Shown: positions 24,716 to 33,450, numbered from the stretch's first letter. The stretch: DNA of 64,000 nt from an uncultured Oscillospiraceae bacterium (GCA_947632175.1 CANROC010000005.1:1-64000); one strand, 5' to 3'. Translations and numbers: made by a program. The notes: generated by a model not told the origin, from the sequence alone.

Positions 24716-25884
24716 GGCGTCATCTCCTCCTTTTCCGCGATCTCGGGCGAATCCATGATGTCAAAGGTCCGCCGCAGGGCGCCCTCGACCTCCACCTCCA
24801 CCGGCAGGGCGGGGAAAATCTCGGACCAGTCCCGGCCCAGGGCCGCCAGCTTCCCGGGGTGCTTTCGGGCCGTGACGCCGTGGAGGTCCAGGAAGTCAAG
24901 ACCCAGCGCCTGACTTCTGGCTACGGCGGCCTGGGCGGCGGCTTTCAGTCTCTCCGACAGCGCCCGCTCGACGGCCTCCCGGCAGGCCTTTTCCGTCACG
25001 TCCGCCACGCCCCGGAGGCTGACGAGCTTGGCCCCGGCGGCGATACGGACTTTCATTTTTGTGAGGGCCCCGTCCCCGTCGAAGACCGGCTCATAGGCCG
25101 TTTTCAGCTCCTCCAGGGAGACGGTGAAGACCGCGTCCTCCACGGTGAGGTCCAGATTTTTGGACCGGAGCCGGGAGAGGAGCAGGAGGGACCCCAGCGT
25201 CTCCTCCCCGGTGAGAAATTCGAGGGTCTGTCCGTCCTCGGTGACCACGGCGAAGCCGGCGGGCTCGATGTTCAGGTCGCCCCGGGCGTCGAAAAGCTTC
25301 TCCTCCTCCACGCCCCGGACGCACTGGACGAGGGCCACGCCGTTTTCCAGCAGGGAGACCGCCACCTCCCGGCAGGTGAAGACCGTGCCCTCCCCCACAC
25401 GGTCAAGGTGGTTGGCAAGCCCCGCGATCACGTCGGCGGCGGAGGGGTCGGACCCGGAGAGGCCCTTTAAGAGGTCCCGGGCGGAGCTTCCCCGGACGAT
25501 GAGCAGGCCGATGTCCAGGCGCGTCTCCGAATACCGCTCCACGTAGTCCAGGCACTCGTTGAGGCGAGAGCGGGCCATGTCCTCGCCGATGAGCATATTT
25601 TCCGTGTGGGACAAGATGGCCTCCCGGCCCAGAGGCATCATGAGGAGCTCCCCCATGGCCGTGCCCAGGGAGGGGCCGCTTTTTTCCACCATCCGGGCGT
25701 CGTTCTCTTCCCCGGCGGTGCCGTAGATGGAGACGAGGACCCCGTCCTCCCGGGCGTCCGCCGTGAAGGCCCGCACAAGCTCGATATTTTCGATGCGGCG
25801 GTAGTTGGAGAAGATGGTGAGGCCCTTGGAACAGCCCGTGAGGGCCAGCGCCAGGGCCAGCGTCAGCAAGATCGCCTTTTTCAC
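24679..25884 (-). CDS. gerKC: Ger(x)C-family germination lipoprotein
   Basis: 401 residues. Signal peptide with lipobox LALTGCS (Cys18), then the Ger(x)C fold (about 25-395) with RRIENIELVRAFTADA and VVTEDGQTLEFLTGEE. GerC proteins are lipoproteins on the outer face of the spore inner membrane, needed for receptor function. GTG start at 25884 chosen because it follows GGGGAGG, overlaps the gerKA stop by 4 nt and opens the signal peptide; longer in-frame starts give a non-protein-like arginine-rich lead. Confidence 0.92.
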   Translation of the reverse strand: MKKAILLTLALALALTGCSKGLTIFSNYRRIENIELVRAFTADAREDGVLVSIYGTAGEENDARMVEKSGPSLGTAMGELLMMPLGREAILSHTENMLIGEDMARSRLNECLDYVERYSETRLDIGLLIVRGSSARDLLKGLSGSDPSAADVIAGLANHLDRVGEGTVFTCREVAVSLLENGVALVQCVRGVEEEKLFDARGDLNIEPAGFAVVTEDGQTLEFLTGEETLGSLLLLSRLRSKNLDLTVEDAVFTVSLEELKTAYEPVFDGDGALTKMKVRIAAGAKLVSLRGVADVTEKACREAVERALSERLKAAAQAAVARSQALGLDFLDLHGVTARKHPGKLAALGRDWSEIFPALPVEVEVEGALRRTFDIMDSPEIAEKEEMTPWEKLTESLKDN

Positions 25885-27398
25885 AGCTTCGCCTCCCCGC
25901 CGTCCCCGGTCTTCAGCTCCGGCTCCCGGTCGCGCTTGACGGTCATGCTCTTTCGCAAAAGGGCGCGGCTCTGGTGCCGGCCCTCGCTCCCGGCGAAGGG
26001 GGACATGTAGGGCACGCCGAAGCTCTCGAGGCTGGAGAGATGGTAGACGATGAGGGCGCAGCCCATGGCCACGCCGAACATCCCCAGGAAGATGGCCGCC
26101 AGCACCAGCAAAAACCGGCACAGCCGCAGGGCCGAGCCCATGTCGATGTTGGGCATGGTGTACCCGGCGATGCCCGCCAGGGCTACCACGACCACCACCA
26201 CCGGGGAGACGACGCTGGCCTCCACCGCCGACTGGCCCACGATGAGGGCGCCGATGATGCTCACCGTCTCGCCGATGGGGCTGGGCAGGCGGATGCCGGC
26301 CTCCTGCAGAAGCTCGAAGGCCAGGAGCATCAGCACCACCTCCACCGCCGTGGGGAAGGGCACCGAGGCGTGGGCCTCGATCATGGACTGGAGAAGCCGG
26401 GTGGGGATCATCTCCTGGTGGTACATGGCCACCGCCACGTAGAAGGCCGGGGCCAGGAGCGTCAGCGCCACGGAGAGATACCGCAAAAGCGTCAGCGCCG
26501 AGGCCACGATGAAGTGGCCGGAGTGGTCCTCCGGGACCTTCATGAACTGGGAGAAGGTGCCGGGGACCAGGAAGCCCAGGGGCAGGCCGTCCACCAGCAT
26601 CCCCACGCGCCCCTCCAGGAGGTTCATGCAGAACTTGTCCGTCCGCTCCGTGGAGATGACCTGGGGGAAAGGGGAGCGGTGGCGGTCCACGATGTTCTCC
26701 TCGATGACGGCGCTGGTCAGCGCGCCCTCCACGTCGATCTTCTCAAGCCGCCGGGACGCCTCCGCCACCAGCTCCGGGTTGGTGAAGCCGTCGATATAGA
26801 CGAGGACGGCGGAGGTCCTGGCGCGCTGGCCCAGGGGGAACTCTCTGATTTTCAAATGGGGGTTGCGCAGCTTGCGGCGGACCAGGGTGGTGTTGATCTT
26901 CATCGTCTCCACGAAGGCGTCCTTGGCGCCCTTGACCACCTTCTCCTCCTTGGGGGCGTCCACGCCCCGGCGCTGGGGGCTTTTGACCTCAAAGGTCACG
27001 GCGCGGCGCTCCGCGTCGAAGATGAGGGCGCAAAAGCCGTTGAGGAGGTCGGCGCTGAGGTCCCCCAGGGTCTCCCGGCACTTGGCGGTGTAGACGTACA
27101 CCGATCCGCCCAGAAGCCGCGCGATGGCCTGGGACCCCCGGACGCCGGCGAAGCGATCGGGGTCGGTGAGGGGGCGGATGACCTGCTCGGCCACGTCGGA
27201 CCCGGACACCAGCCCGTCCAGGAAGCAAAGACGCGCCTTATTGGACGCATCGCCGCCGATGTGCAGGTCGCGGCTTTCAAAATCGTAGCACGTTTCGAAG
27301 ACCGCCTCCAGCGCCGCCACGGTGACGGGGGCGTTCTCGGCGACCTCGGGGGGCGCTTTTTCCTTTTTCAACATAGGCTCCACCACGCTTTTTTCCAT
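25881..27398 (-). CDS. gerKA: Spore germination receptor subunit A (GerA/GerKA)
   Basis: 505 residues. A cytosolic N-terminal domain (about 25-290) is followed by about five membrane helices (about 290-460) and a short C-terminal cytosolic tail. Landmarks: DLHIGGDASNKARLCFLDGLV, INTTLVRRKLRNPHLKI, VYIDGFTNPELV, and the proline-rich turn GIRLPSPIGETVSIIGALIVGQSAVEA. GerA subunits oligomerise into the germinant-gated ion channel with B and C subunits. No clear ribosome site precedes the ATG at 27398; a second ATG eight codons in is possible. Expression is probably from sigma-G, but I found no convincing match. Confidence 0.93.
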   Translation of the reverse strand: MEKSVVEPMLKKEKAPPEVAENAPVTVAALEAVFETCYDFESRDLHIGGDASNKARLCFLDGLVSGSDVAEQVIRPLTDPDRFAGVRGSQAIARLLGGSVYVYTAKCRETLGDLSADLLNGFCALIFDAERRAVTFEVKSPQRRGVDAPKEEKVVKGAKDAFVETMKINTTLVRRKLRNPHLKIREFPLGQRARTSAVLVYIDGFTNPELVAEASRRLEKIDVEGALTSAVIEENIVDRHRSPFPQVISTERTDKFCMNLLEGRVGMLVDGLPLGFLVPGTFSQFMKVPEDHSGHFIVASALTLLRYLSVALTLLAPAFYVAVAMYHQEMIPTRLLQSMIEAHASVPFPTAVEVVLMLLAFELLQEAGIRLPSPIGETVSIIGALIVGQSAVEASVVSPVVVVVVALAGIAGYTMPNIDMGSALRLCRFLLVLAAIFLGMFGVAMGCALIVYHLSSLESFGVPYMSPFAGSEGRHQSRALLRKSMTVKRDREPELKTGDGGEAKL

Positions 27399-27467
27399 GT
27401 GGCATTTATTGTGCCCGCCGCGACGGAAAATAGTTTTGAAATATTTACAAATTTAACTTGTATCCGC

Positions 27468-27496
27468 TTGACGTGGGCGCGACCGGCTGATATAAT
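27468..27496 (+). promoter_or_regulatory. Sigma-A promoter for the GNAT gene
   Basis: TTGACG (27468-27473), a 17-nt spacer, TATAAT (27491-27496), 36 nt before the start. Confidence 0.88.
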
Positions 27497-27532
27497 GATA
27501 CAAAAATCGCAACAATCGGAGGAGGTGAGGGG

Positions 27533-28114
27533 ATGTATCTGGAGACGGAGCGCCTGACGGTGCGGCGCATGGAGGAGGCCGATTTCCCGGACTATCTGGC
27601 TTACGCCACGGATGAGGAGACCTGCCGGATGCTGGGCACCTGGCGTCCCGAGAACGAGGCGGAGGCCCGGGAATCTTTCGAGTGGCTGATGGTCCACGAA
27701 AAGCGCTTTTACGCCGTGGTCCTCCGGGAGGAGGGGCGGTGCGTGGGGCACATCATCGTCCAGAATTTCCCGGACATAGGGGATCTGCCGGAGCTCGCGG
27801 GCCTGGAGGGGCGGGCCCTCACTTTCTGCGTGGCGCCCGCTTACCGCCGCCGGGGGTACGCCGCCGAGGCCGTGAGGGCGGTGGTGGACTATCTTTTTGA
27901 AAAGCGCGGCGTGGATTACGTCAATTCCGGCTATTTCACCTTCAACGAGCCCTCCCGCCGCCTCCACGAAAAGCTGGGCTTCCGCCCCATCTCCCACCCC
28001 ACCGTCCCCCTCCCCGACGGCGGCAAGGCCGAGGGGGTGGAGACGATCAGGTTCAGGGACCCCTCAGTCGCGGCGCGACAGCTCCCCCACGGGGGAGCTA
28101 AAGGGCGGGGGTAG
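27533..28114 (+). CDS. GNAT N-acetyltransferase (RimJ/RimL-like)
   Basis: 193-residue acetyl-CoA-dependent acyltransferase of the GNAT_3 (RimJ/RimL) type. Visible: LETERLTVRRMEEADF at the N-terminus, the acetyl-CoA pyrophosphate-binding segment FCVAPAYRRRGYAAEAV (about 102-118), and FNEPSRRLHEKLGFRP near the C-terminus. Substrate unknown (ribosomal protein N-terminus, amino acid or antibiotic). The ATG follows GGAGGAGG. The last 18 or so residues are read out of a dispersed repeat (CTCAGTCGCGGCGCGACAGC type), so the native C-terminus was probably nearer residue 175. Confidence 0.88.
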   Translation: MYLETERLTVRRMEEADFPDYLAYATDEETCRMLGTWRPENEAEARESFEWLMVHEKRFYAVVLREEGRCVGHIIVQNFPDIGDLPELAGLEGRALTFCVAPAYRRRGYAAEAVRAVVDYLFEKRGVDYVNSGYFTFNEPSRRLHEKLGFRPISHPTVPLPDGGKAEGVETIRFRDPSVAARQLPHGGAKGRG

Positions 28115-28373
28115 AACCTGGCGGTGCGCGGTTGCGGGACGGAACGGTTCCGATAAAACGGCAAATGGCGGTTATCGGGGGGGATGGGCCGCCGTGGGCG
28201 GCGGCCCGTACGGCGGATAACGCAAGCCGGTCTGGTATCCCACGCTCGCTTCCCCCCTGCCCCCCTCCTACGAGGAGGGGGCGAAAAAGGTTGCGCCGCT
28301 TTGCGGCGCAATTTTTTATAAAGGCGGCGCTTAGCGCCGCAACCTTTTAGCCGGAGGCGGAAGACGCAAAAAA
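28115..28373. repeat. Repeat cluster after the GNAT gene
   Basis: No gene. It holds a GGGCCGCCGTGGGCGGCGGCCCGTAC hairpin (28186-28211), an inverted G-rich module (28251-28281), the terminator-like hairpin at 28291-28317 and a second hairpin with the same GCGGCG core at about 28323-28347. Confidence 0.78.
28291..28317 (+). terminator. Terminator downstream of the GNAT gene
   Basis: TTGCGCCGC (28291-28299) pairs with GCGGCGCAA (28303-28311) over a 3-nt loop, followed by six T. Confidence 0.8.
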
Positions 28374-28397
28374 ACGCCCCTCTTTTGGGAGGGGCGT
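28374..28397 (-). terminator. Terminator of mutL-miaA-hfq
   Basis: On the minus strand a 9-bp stem (28397-28389 with 28382-28374) and a 6-nt loop run into seven U. It is 49 nt past the hfq stop. Confidence 0.87.
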
Positions 28398-28409
28398 ACT
28401 TAAAAATAC

Positions 28410-28438
28410 TTGACAAATTGCTTAATTTGTGTTATAAT
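28410..28438 (+). promoter_or_regulatory. Solo promoter with spacer palindrome, site 1 (antisense to hfq)
   Basis: TTGACA (28410-28415), a 17-nt spacer, TATAAT (28433-28438): a near-perfect sigma-A promoter. The spacer contains ACAAATTGCTTAATTTGT, a perfect 7-bp inverted repeat that looks like an operator. It points into the 3' end of hfq on the opposite strand; no plus-strand gene follows. Confidence 0.8.
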
Positions 28439-28445
28439 GGGGGTA

Positions 28446-28718
28446 TCAGGCGAGGGTGGCCAGGTCGCGGGGCTCCTGGGGGGAGAGGGTGTCGTCGAAG
28501 TCCGGGAGGGTGAGGGCGCGGGCGGGGGCGATGGTGGAGATGGCGTGCTTGTAGACCATCTGCTGCTTGCCGTCGCTCTCCAAAAGGACGGTGAAGCTGT
28601 CGTAGCCCAGGACGGTGCCGCGCATCTGGAAGCCGTTTACGAGGAAGACCGTCAGGGGGGAGCGGCGCTTTCTCGCCTCGTTCAAAAAGGAATCCTGCAA
28701 ATTGAGTGGTTTTATCAT
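28446..28718 (-). CDS. hfq: RNA chaperone Hfq
   Basis: 90 residues. The Sm1 motif ([40 protein letters not shown]) and the Sm2 motif ([13 protein letters not shown], matching YKHAISTI) are intact; a short variable tail follows. Forms a hexameric ring that binds sRNA and mRNA. The ATG follows AAAGGCGG. It is last in mutL-miaA-hfq; the miaA-hfq pairing is widespread in bacteria. Confidence 0.96.
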   Translation of the reverse strand: MIKPLNLQDSFLNEARKRRSPLTVFLVNGFQMRGTVLGYDSFTVLLESDGKQQMVYKHAISTIAPARALTLPDFDDTLSPQEPRDLATLA

Positions 28719-28768
28719 ATGTAAGCCGCCTTTCTTTCGGGGCTGGGCCCCGTGTTTAGGCTTACAGT

Positions 28769-29704
28769 TTATACCAGCCCCCGCGCGAAATCCGTCGAAA
28801 GAGCGACGGCCTTTTGAAAATCCGGGGGATTTTTAAAGTCGATCCACAGGGCGTCCGCATAGCGGCGGCACCAGCTCAGCTGGCGCTTGGCGTAGCGGCG
28901 GGATTCGCGCTTGATGAGCTCCACGGCCTCCGGGACGGTACAGCGCCCCTCCAGGGCGGCGGTGAGCTCCTTGTAGCCGATGGCCTGCATGGCGGTGTGC
29001 TGGGCGGTGAGGCCCCGGGCCAGGAGGGAGCGGACCTCCTCCAGAAGGCCCCGGTCCATCATGTCGTCTACCCGGCGGTCGATGCGGGCGTAGAGCTCCG
29101 CGCGGTCGGCAAAATTGAGGACGACGGTGCGGGCGGCAAAGCGCGGGGGGAGGGTTTGCGTACGGGCGTCGTGGCGGGTGATGCTGTCGCCGGCGTTCGC
29201 GATCTCCAGGGCGCGGACAATACGCTTTTTATCATTGGGGTGGAGCTTTTGGGCGCGGTCGGGGTCGGTTTGGGCAAGCTCCGCAAGGAGCGCCTCGCCG
29301 CCCTCGGCGTCGAAGCGGGCGGAAAGGGCCTCCCGCAGGGCGGTATCCTCCGGGCGGGGGGCGAAATCCCGGCCGGAGACGAGAGATTCGATGTAAAGGC
29401 CCGTGCCGCCCACGATGACGGGGAGCCTGCCGCGGGCGAGGATGTCCTCGCAGGCCCGGGCGGCGGCCTCCACGTAGAGGGAGACGGAGTAGGGCTCAAA
29501 GGGGCTGGCCACGCCGATCATGTGGTGGGGGACGCCCCGGGTCTCCTCCGGAGTGGGCTTGGCGGTGCCGATGTCCATGTATTGGTAGACCTGCATGGAG
29601 TCGGCGGAGACCACCTCGCCGTTCAGCTTTTCGCAGAGCTCCACGCCCAGACGGGTCTTGCCGGTGGCGGTGGGGCCGGTGATGACAAGTACGGAAGGCG
29701 TCAT
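28769..29704 (-). CDS. miaA: tRNA dimethylallyltransferase MiaA
   Basis: 311 residues; transfers dimethylallyl to N6 of A37 in tRNAs reading UNN codons. Walker A GPTATGKT (9-16), the [17 protein letters not shown] substrate loop, [13 protein letters not shown] and [15 protein letters not shown] near the C-terminus are diagnostic. It overlaps mutL by 4 nt. MiaB, which acts next on the same base, is encoded 4 kb away on the other strand. Confidence 0.96.
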   Translation of the reverse strand: MTPSVLVITGPTATGKTRLGVELCEKLNGEVVSADSMQVYQYMDIGTAKPTPEETRGVPHHMIGVASPFEPYSVSLYVEAAARACEDILARGRLPVIVGGTGLYIESLVSGRDFAPRPEDTALREALSARFDAEGGEALLAELAQTDPDRAQKLHPNDKKRIVRALEIANAGDSITRHDARTQTLPPRFAARTVVLNFADRAELYARIDRRVDDMMDRGLLEEVRSLLARGLTAQHTAMQAIGYKELTAALEGRCTVPEAVELIKRESRRYAKRQLSWCRRYADALWIDFKNPPDFQKAVALSTDFARGLV

Positions 29705-31584
29705 GCGCGTTTAAAGCTCCTGTCCAGTTGGGATCGGGTGAGCTCCAGGCTCACGGGGCGGCCGTGGGGGCAGTAGCGGACCTCGCCGGAGAGGACCTTG
29801 TCCACGAGGGACGTGAGCTCTTGGGGGTCGGAGCGCTTGCCGGCCTTGATGGCGGCCTTGCAGGCCACGGTGTGGAGGACGTCGTCCCGCATGGCCTCCA
29901 CGTCCCGCTTGCCGCCGGTTTTGAGCTTGCCGGCGATCTCCTCCAGTGTCCCGGCGGGGTCCGTGAGGTCCATGTCCAGGGGGACGGCGCGGATGGCGAT
30001 GGAGCCGTCGCCGAAGTCGTCCAGCTCGAAGCCCAGGTCCGCGAGGAGGTTGGCGTTTTCTAAAAGGATGCCGGCGGTCTCGCCGTCCACGTCGCAGAGG
30101 ACGGGGCTCAAAAGCAGCTGGCCGGTGGGCTCGTGGGGACGGGACTTGAGCTTGTCAAAGAGCATCCGCTCATGGGCGGCGTGCTTGTCGATGAGGAAGA
30201 GGCTCTCGCCGCGCTCCACTAAGATGTAGGTGTTCAGCGCCTCCCCCACGTAGCGCCAGTCCCGCTGGGGGGCGGGGTCCGGGTCCGGCGCGGGGGCCGG
30301 AGCGGGTTCGGGGGCTTTGGACGGGATGGGGCGGGTCGGGCCCGGGAGGGGGATGGAGGACTGGTCCGGCATCCGGACGCTCTCGCGAAGCTCAAACTCC
30401 GGCAGGGAGGGCCTGGGCGGCTTGCTTTGGCCCTGGGCCGGGACGTGGCGGAAGAAATTGCCCGAGGGGGCGGATTTGGCGGAGGAGAAGCCCGCTTTTT
30501 CCGGCGCGAAGAGGGACGCGCCGGGGAGCTTTTTGGGGTCAAGCGCGCCGGCGGCACGGAGGGTGCTCCGGGAGATGGGCAGCTCGGCGGGGCCGTCCTC
30601 CCGCTCCAGCGCGCCCCGGACGGCCCAGTAGACGGCGTCGAAGACGGCGCGCTCGTCGGCGAAGCGGACCTCCAGCTTCGTGGGGTGGACGTTCACGTCC
30701 ACCGCGCCCAGGGGCAGCTCCACGTTGAGCAGGCACACGGGGAAGCGGCCTGTGAAGAGGGAATTTTTGTACGCCTGCTCCACGGCGGCCTGGAGAAGCT
30801 TGGATTTGATGAAGCGGCCGTTGATGAAGAAAAACTGCCAGGAGCGGTTGCCCCGGGCGGCGGCGGGGGTGGAGACGTAGCCGGAGACGGCGATGGCGTC
30901 CATCTTGTTCTGCGCCTCCAGAAGGCCCCGGGCGAAGTCCCGGCCCAGGGCGCAGTAGGCGGCGGACTGGAGGCGGCCGTCGCCGGGGGTGTGGAGCTCC
31001 TCCCTGCCGTCCCGGACGTAGCGGACGGAGATCTCGGGGTGGGAGAGGGCCAGGCGCGTCACGGCGGAGGCCACGGCGGCGCTCTCCGCCCGGTCGTTTT
31101 TCATGAATTTCTGGCGGGCCGGGGTGTTGTAAAAAAGGTCCCGGACCGCGATGGTGGTGCCCTCCGGGGTCCCCACGGGGGCTTTGTCCCGCTTGACGCC
31201 GGCCTCCAGCGTCAGGCACACGCCCTCCGCCGCGCCCCGCTCGCGGGTGCGCAGCTCGATTTTCGAGACGCTTGCGATGGCCGCCAAAGCCTCGCCCCGG
31301 AAGCCCAGGGTGCCGATGGCCGCCAGCTCCTCCTCCCGGCGCAGCTTGGAGGTGGCGTGGCGGAGAAAGGCCGTCTCCACGTCCTCGGGGGCGATGCCGC
31401 AGCCGTCGTCGGTGACGCGCACCAGGGCCATGCCGCCGGCGGCGATCTCCACGGTGATGAAGCGGGCGCCGGCGTCCACGCTGTTTTCCGTCAGCTCCTT
31501 GACCACGGAGGCGGGGCGCTCCACCACCTCGCCGGCGGCGATGAGGTCGGCAAGGTGCGGGGACATTTCATAAATTCTCGGCAT
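29701..31584 (-). CDS. mutL: DNA mismatch repair protein MutL
   Basis: 627 residues. GHKL ATPase domain with IAAGEVVERPASVVKELTENSVDAGA, DDGCGI and TLGFRGEALAAI; a Pro-rich linker (about 345-430); and the C-terminal dimerisation/endonuclease domain. The latter has DKHAAHERMLFDKL (usual DQHAxxERxxYE), CKAAIKAGK and the C-terminal CPHGRP, so it is a nicking MutL as expected where MutH is absent. The ATG follows AGGTGAG. First gene of mutL-miaA-hfq; mutS lies 3 kb away in a divergent unit. Confidence 0.95.
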   Translation of the reverse strand: MPRIYEMSPHLADLIAAGEVVERPASVVKELTENSVDAGARFITVEIAAGGMALVRVTDDGCGIAPEDVETAFLRHATSKLRREEELAAIGTLGFRGEALAAIASVSKIELRTRERGAAEGVCLTLEAGVKRDKAPVGTPEGTTIAVRDLFYNTPARQKFMKNDRAESAAVASAVTRLALSHPEISVRYVRDGREELHTPGDGRLQSAAYCALGRDFARGLLEAQNKMDAIAVSGYVSTPAAARGNRSWQFFFINGRFIKSKLLQAAVEQAYKNSLFTGRFPVCLLNVELPLGAVDVNVHPTKLEVRFADERAVFDAVYWAVRGALEREDGPAELPISRSTLRAAGALDPKKLPGASLFAPEKAGFSSAKSAPSGNFFRHVPAQGQSKPPRPSLPEFELRESVRMPDQSSIPLPGPTRPIPSKAPEPAPAPAPDPDPAPQRDWRYVGEALNTYILVERGESLFLIDKHAAHERMLFDKLKSRPHEPTGQLLLSPVLCDVDGETAGILLENANLLADLGFELDDFGDGSIAIRAVPLDMDLTDPAGTLEEIAGKLKTGGKRDVEAMRDDVLHTVACKAAIKAGKRSDPQELTSLVDKVLSGEVRYCPHGRPVSLELTRSQLDRSFKRA

Positions 31585-31671
31585 CGGTTCTCACCTGACT
31601 TTCCATTCTCTTTTGGTTTTCCGAAGGCTCAAAGCTGTGACAGCGGCGCATGTTCGCTGATAAACGGGAAT

Positions 31672-32199
31672 TTATCGAATAAACCCACGCAGCGCCGTTT
31701 TGATCGGCTCAATATCGAGTACGCTGTCCTTCATTGTTTGCTGATACAAGTGGCGTTCGATTCCCAGAACATGATTTGGATAAGGAGTACCCTCAAACCA
31801 TTTTTCAAAACACCTTATGAAATCCGGTGATTCTTTCTTGCTTCCATAGACGCCGATGATAAAAAGTCTCTCCACAAAGGAGCTGTATTCATGTTCATGG
31901 CGCTTGAAAAAGTCTTGGCCTCTTTCGTTAAAGCCGAAATAGAGGGAGGAAGGGTTTCCACAATACATCGGAACAAGTAGAATGACTTTTTCAAAGCTCT
32001 CAAAACCGCTGTAAAGGCGGTAAACATCATCGTCCCGATATATGCACTGTGTTTCAAAACACTCATAACCGCAATGACCGCACCCATGTGTGTTCAAATC
32101 CGCATAATAAACGACCTTATCCTGCGGCGCCTTTATAAAATCAATGATCTGAGCGCAGTTGCCGGTTTTTCTTGCCGAGAAAGAAACGAACAGCTTCAT
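31672..32199 (-). CDS. Flavodoxin/NADPH-FMN-reductase-like protein, low GC
   Basis: About 175 residues. The N-terminus MKLFVSFSARKTGNCAQIIDFI is a flavodoxin-like FMN phosphate loop. A C-x-x-C pair (HGCGHCGYECFETQC) follows around residues 37-50, then VILLVPMYCGNPSS, as in flavin-dependent iron-sulfur or reductase proteins. FMN or redox function is inference. In-frame starts at 32211 and 32229 are possible; 32199 is preceded by AGGG at 5 nt. The gene is clearly richer in A+T than everything around it, pointing to recent acquisition. Confidence 0.7.
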   Translation of the reverse strand: MKLFVSFSARKTGNCAQIIDFIKAPQDKVVYYADLNTHGCGHCGYECFETQCIYRDDDVYRLYSGFESFEKVILLVPMYCGNPSSLYFGFNERGQDFFKRHEHEYSSFVERLFIIGVYGSKKESPDFIRCFEKWFEGTPYPNHVLGIERHLYQQTMKDSVLDIEPIKTALRGFIR

Positions 32200-32260
32200 A
32201 TCAACCCTCATGAAATCCAGGTCTTCCAATCTCCCGTTGCTATACCAAAAGCAAGGGGAC

Positions 32261-33316
32261 TCACCTATAAAGCCGGGACAGGCCCTTGACGTTTACGGGG
32301 TCTACGTCCATGGTGACCACGTCGCCCACCTGGCACTTGACGTCGGTGACGTCCAGGATGGTGTGCATCATGCCCACCTCGCCCACGATGCGGAGCTTCT
32401 GGTCGCCCAGCTTCACGGTGGGGCGGCGGCGACGGGAGCGGATGAGGTCTATAAGGCTCTGGCCCTGCTCGTGGCGGGTGATATTGAAGCCGTGGTAGTA
32501 GCCAACGGACACCACCGCCAGCCGCGCGGGGTGCTTCAGGGCGACGCCGCCGATGCGGTGGCCCTTGGGGAACCAGCCCACCTCCTCAAGGCCCGCCTCG
32601 ATGCGGCCCACCTTCACAAGGCCGGGGGCGGCCCCGCCGGCCACGCGGCCGGAGAAGGCGGTGCCCACACGCACGGCGTCCATGAGGTCGAAGTCGTATT
32701 TGAAGAGGGCGGCGGAGTCGCAGATGGAGGCCGCGCCCGTCTCATAGCCCAGGGCGTGGAGGCTGTCCAGTACGGACTTGAAGGCGTCCAGCTGATTGAG
32801 GGTCTGCTTGCGGCTCTTCCAGGACTGGGCGTAGGTGGAGAAGACGCCCACCACCGCCAGATTGGACATGTAGCGGTAAATGGCGGTGATCTTGTCCGTC
32901 TCCGTAGGGATGAAGCCGTAGCGGCCAAGGCCGGTGTCGATTTTGATCTGGACCTCGCAGACGGTCTTGCGCTCCTCGGCGATGGCGTTGAGGACCACGG
33001 CGGCCTCGTAGGAGCCCACGGTGCAGATGACGTTCAGGTCCACCAGCTGCCGCAGCTCCTTTTCGTCGGCGGTGGAGCGGAGCATCATCAGCTGCTCCTC
33101 GATGAACCCTGCGGCCCGGAGGGCGTCGGCGTCCTTGGGGTCGGACACGGCGAAGGCGCGGATGCCCTCCTCCCGCAGGAGCTTGGCGGTGGTCACAAGG
33201 CCCAGGCCGAAGGCGTCCCCGGTGAGGTCGGCCCAGATCTGGGCGCCGCGGGCGCGGGCCTTCACGGCGGCGGCGTTTTGCTTGATGGCGGCTTTATCGA
33301 TGATGAGGTTTTTCAT
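32261..33316 (-). CDS. Alanine-racemase-like protein lacking the PLP lysine
   Basis: 351 residues with the alanine racemase fold type III layout: TIM-barrel-like N-domain (KIDTGLGRYGF, SICDSAALFKYDFDLMDAVRVGTAFSG) and beta C-domain (VVSVGYYHGF, RIVGEVGMMHTILDVTD, VGDVVTMD). The N-terminal signature normally reading VKANAYGHG is DLTGDAFGLG here, so the Schiff-base lysine position is Thr (about residue 32). The C-domain catalytic Tyr region (GYYHG) remains. Racemase activity is therefore doubtful; it may be a PLP-free homologue with another role. The ATG at 33316 follows AGGAGGG. Confidence 0.85.
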   Translation of the reverse strand: MKNLIIDKAAIKQNAAAVKARARGAQIWADLTGDAFGLGLVTTAKLLREEGIRAFAVSDPKDADALRAAGFIEEQLMMLRSTADEKELRQLVDLNVICTVGSYEAAVVLNAIAEERKTVCEVQIKIDTGLGRYGFIPTETDKITAIYRYMSNLAVVGVFSTYAQSWKSRKQTLNQLDAFKSVLDSLHALGYETGAASICDSAALFKYDFDLMDAVRVGTAFSGRVAGGAAPGLVKVGRIEAGLEEVGWFPKGHRIGGVALKHPARLAVVSVGYYHGFNITRHEQGQSLIDLIRSRRRRPTVKLGDQKLRIVGEVGMMHTILDVTDVKCQVGDVVTMDVDPVNVKGLSRLYR

Positions 33317-33388
33317 GTCGTTCCCTCCTCTTTGCCCCACGGGGAAAGCAAAATCAAAAAAGGATACCTTTATTATACAATATGCGTC

Positions 33389-33417
33389 TTGTAAATTCCA
33401 TAGGAATTTGTTAAAAT
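33389..33417 (+). promoter_or_regulatory. Sigma-A promoter for miaB-mutS
   Basis: TTGTAA (33389-33394), a 17-nt spacer, TAAAAT (33412-33417), 33 nt before miaB. A TATAAT for the divergent racemase-like gene lies nearby on the minus strand. Confidence 0.75.
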
Positions 33418-33450
33418 ACGAGTAGTTTTTGAAAATGGAGACATTTTGCC

